A DNA stretch of 5,667 bases, taken from assembly GCA_003562535.1 (NCBI GenBank), contig PWUP01000180.1:1-5667 (forward strand), written 5' to 3'. The notes beneath the pieces were generated by a model, which saw nothing but the letters and a program-made list of their open reading frames with translations, ran no database searches and was not told where the DNA came from. The position numbers and the translations under genes are program-made. Below are positions 5,337-5,667 of the stretch, piece after piece (position 1 is the stretch's first letter; each line of letters opens with the position of its first letter). The DNA comes from Gammaproteobacteria bacterium (GTDB taxonomy: Bacteria > Pseudomonadota > Gammaproteobacteria > Competibacterales > Competibacteraceae).

Positions 5337-5667
5337 ATGGCTATTAAGAAATCCGCACTCTATTCATCACTCTGGGCTTCCTGCGACGAGTTACGCGGGG
5401 GCATGGACGCTAGCCAGTACAAGGACTACGTCTTGTTTATGCTGTTTATCAAATACATTTCGGACAAATACGCCGATTCTGACGACTTCGCTCCGCCGGT
5501 CATCATCCCGGAAGGTGCCGGCTTCAAGGACATGACCCAGCTCAAAGGCCAGAGTGACATCGGCGACAAGATCAATACCCAGATCATCCAGCCGCTGATC
5601 GACGCCAACCAGCGTCTGGCGCGCAGTGATTTTCCCGATTTCAACGACCCCAACAAACTCGGCGAAG
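5337..5667 (+). CDS. hsdM: Type I restriction-modification methyltransferase subunit HsdM, N-terminal part
   Basis: The first 110 codons are present and the frame runs off the right edge without a stop. The N-terminus (MAIKKSALYSSLWASCDELR, then GGMDASQYKDYVLFMLFIKY and ISDKYA) is the HsdM N-terminal helical domain in nearly standard form. The catalytic SAM-binding and NPPF/NPPY motifs lie beyond the window. HsdM, with the specificity subunit HsdS, adds methyl groups to adenines in a bipartite target; with HsdR the complex cuts unmethylated DNA. hsdS and hsdR are expected downstream but not seen. The ATG at 5337 fits homologues, though no ribosome site is obvious; an in-frame stop lies at 5280. 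The gene probably opens an R-M operon, and its left flank shows signs of insertion and gene decay. Confidence 0.92.
   Translation, partial: MAIKKSALYSSLWASCDELRGGMDASQYKDYVLFMLFIKYISDKYADSDDFAPPVIIPEGAGFKDMTQLKGQSDIGDKINTQIIQPLIDANQRLARSDFPDFNDPNKLGE

Noticed and set aside
5426..5656. 76-codon minus-strand frame
   Set aside because: It lies opposite the clear HsdM N-terminal coding sequence.

Overview
The window looks like gammaproteobacterial chromosome of moderate GC content. The evidence is a short Lpp/OprI-type outer-membrane lipoprotein ending in lysine, a YkuD peptidoglycan enzyme of the YafK-like kind, a TelA-family protein, and intergenic REP-like palindromes carrying GTAG. No rRNA, tRNA or CRISPR array was seen. 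The species cannot be named from the sequence.

Layout, left to right. (1) The window opens inside a plus-strand family 10 glycosyltransferase (fucosyltransferase-like) whose 5' end is missing. (2) A short convergent gap holds a GTAG palindrome and a REP-like hairpin; the hairpin repeat runs into the 3' end of the next gene. (3) Two minus-strand genes overlap or nearly touch: an upstream membrane plus coiled-coil protein (XpaC-like by context) and telA. This resembles the xpaC-yaaN(telA) pair known from Bacillus. (4) Divergent from them lie an exported L,D-transpeptidase-fold enzyme (TTG start) and then a small Lpp-like lipoprotein with a lipobox and a C-terminal lysine. (5) A perfect 10-bp stem separates the lipoprotein gene from a convergent DUF554 membrane protein. 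(6) A 570-bp region without an intact gene follows. It holds a 151-bp element with 27-bp terminal inverted repeats, a 5-bp GATGA duplication and an internal pair of inverted GTAG hairpins, and next to it a 34-residue remnant of a GGDEF domain C-terminus on the minus strand. (7) The window ends in the first 110 codons of hsdM, the methyltransferase subunit of a type I restriction-modification system.

How the genes may work together. The middle of the window has an envelope theme. The YkuD enzyme and the lipoprotein are adjacent on the same strand, and Lpp proteins are linked to peptidoglycan through a C-terminal lysine by YkuD enzymes (and released by the YafK/DpaA branch), so a dedicated enzyme-substrate pair is a reasonable inference. 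The XpaC-like/TelA pair is divergently placed and could share a control region with them. The right side looks like an accessory-island edge: a small non-autonomous element and a decayed GGDEF gene end sit next to a restriction-modification locus. No clearly novel multi-gene system is visible. The most unusual material is the repeat structure: two inverted copies of one GTAG hairpin core with different outer arms, one supplying the telA stop codon and the other inside the 151-bp TIR/TSD element.
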